DNA from: Acidobacteriota bacterium
GTDB lineage: Bacteria; Acidobacteriota; Blastocatellia; RBC074
NCBI GenBank assembly: GCA_018268995.1
Contig: JAFDVL010000048.1
Span: 7,431 to 71,430 of the forward strand
Direction of reading: 5' to 3'
Length of the DNA: 64,000 bases
A program made the position numbers and the translations under genes. The notes below the pieces were generated by a model, which was not told the origin of the DNA, made no database searches, and saw nothing but the letters and a program-made list of their open reading frames with translations. Positions 63,916 through 64,000 of this stretch are shown piece by piece (position 1 is the first letter of the stretch; the number at the start of each line of letters is the position of its first letter).

Positions 63916-64000
63916 CTATTTGGAAGCTTTGCCGAACGACGATCCATCTTCAAATTGGCTATAGTAACGATAATCGTAATAGCCATATTCGCCTTGCTTG
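63916..64000 (-). CDS. C-terminal tail of a Tyr-rich protein, probably a BY-kinase/Wzc-like protein (partial)
   Basis: On the minus strand an open frame enters from beyond the window and ends at a TAG at 63916-63918. It encodes a tail containing YGYYDYRYYS, seven Tyr within ten residues, then an acidic/Ser end. Tyrosine clusters at the extreme C terminus are typical of bacterial tyrosine autokinases for polysaccharide export. Only about 27 codons are visible, so the call is tentative. It converges on the GGDEF-EAL gene with nine bases between. Confidence 0.5.
   Translation of the reverse strand, partial: KQGEYGYYDYRYYSQFEDGSSFGKASK

Overview
The window looks like a chromosome segment from a Gram-negative member of the Acidobacteriota, most likely class Blastocatellia or a relative. 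This is an inference from gene content. It rests on a protein with the Solibacter-type C-terminal domain (TIGR03437), paired SBBP-repeat secreted proteins, MtrB/PioB-type outer-membrane barrels with decahaem cytochromes, a fused CcoN-CcoO cbb3 oxidase, and abundant short palindromic repeats. No rRNA or tRNA gene, CRISPR array, transposase or phage gene was seen.

Layout. (1) 0-2.8 kb: a haemerythrin-like protein and a DUF2231 membrane protein on the minus strand, divergent from a Crp/Fnr regulator and a flavodoxin-fold oxidoreductase. (2) 2.8-12.3 kb: one long minus-strand operon for electron transfer across the envelope. It holds a pentahaem cytochrome, two decahaem-cytochrome/MtrB-barrel pairs, a monohaem cytochrome, a NapC/NrfH-type quinol dehydrogenase and a small membrane protein. 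A T-rich terminator ends it, and two tandem Crp-type sites lie in its upstream region. (3) 12.3-16 kb: an M14-type deacylase and an S46 dipeptidyl-peptidase. (4) 16-25.4 kb: cbb3 oxidase operon ccoS-ccoNO-ccoQ-ccoP-ccoG-ccoH-SafE, with ccoI upstream and a small secreted protein between. (5) 25.6-28.4 kb: a phosphoribosyltransferase and a glutamate-cysteine-ligase-like/CBS fusion. (6) 28.7-34 kb: two convergent SBBP-repeat secreted proteins. (7) 34.7-46.3 kb: an ExbB/TolQ channel, rlmB, a metal-binding lipoprotein-like protein, a 2124-residue mosaic protein, a zinc-ribbon coiled-coil protein and hemL. (8) 46.5-61.1 kb: a complete chemosensory operon in Pil-Chp order (TPR-receiver, receiver, CheW, two MCPs, CheA, CheB, CheW), faced by a receiver-PATAN protein. 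(9) 61.5-64 kb: a GAF-PAS-GGDEF-EAL protein and the tyrosine-rich tail of a gene running off the window.

How the genes may work together. Regions 2 and 4 suggest a cell that can pass electrons either to a high-affinity oxygen reductase or through the outer membrane. The Crp/Fnr protein has a Crp-like recognition helix that would fit the tandem TGTGA-type sites. Regions 8 and 9 suggest type IV pilus surface motility tied to c-di-GMP.

The most unusual items are these: the 2124-residue protein that joins a copper-radical (galactose-oxidase-like) domain to a di-haem peroxidase domain; the duplicated porin-cytochrome operon with a 50-bp duplication footprint; a palindromic repeat inserted in frame inside ccoI; a CheB whose phospho-acceptor Asp is Gly, in a cluster without CheR; and nested families of palindromic repeats.
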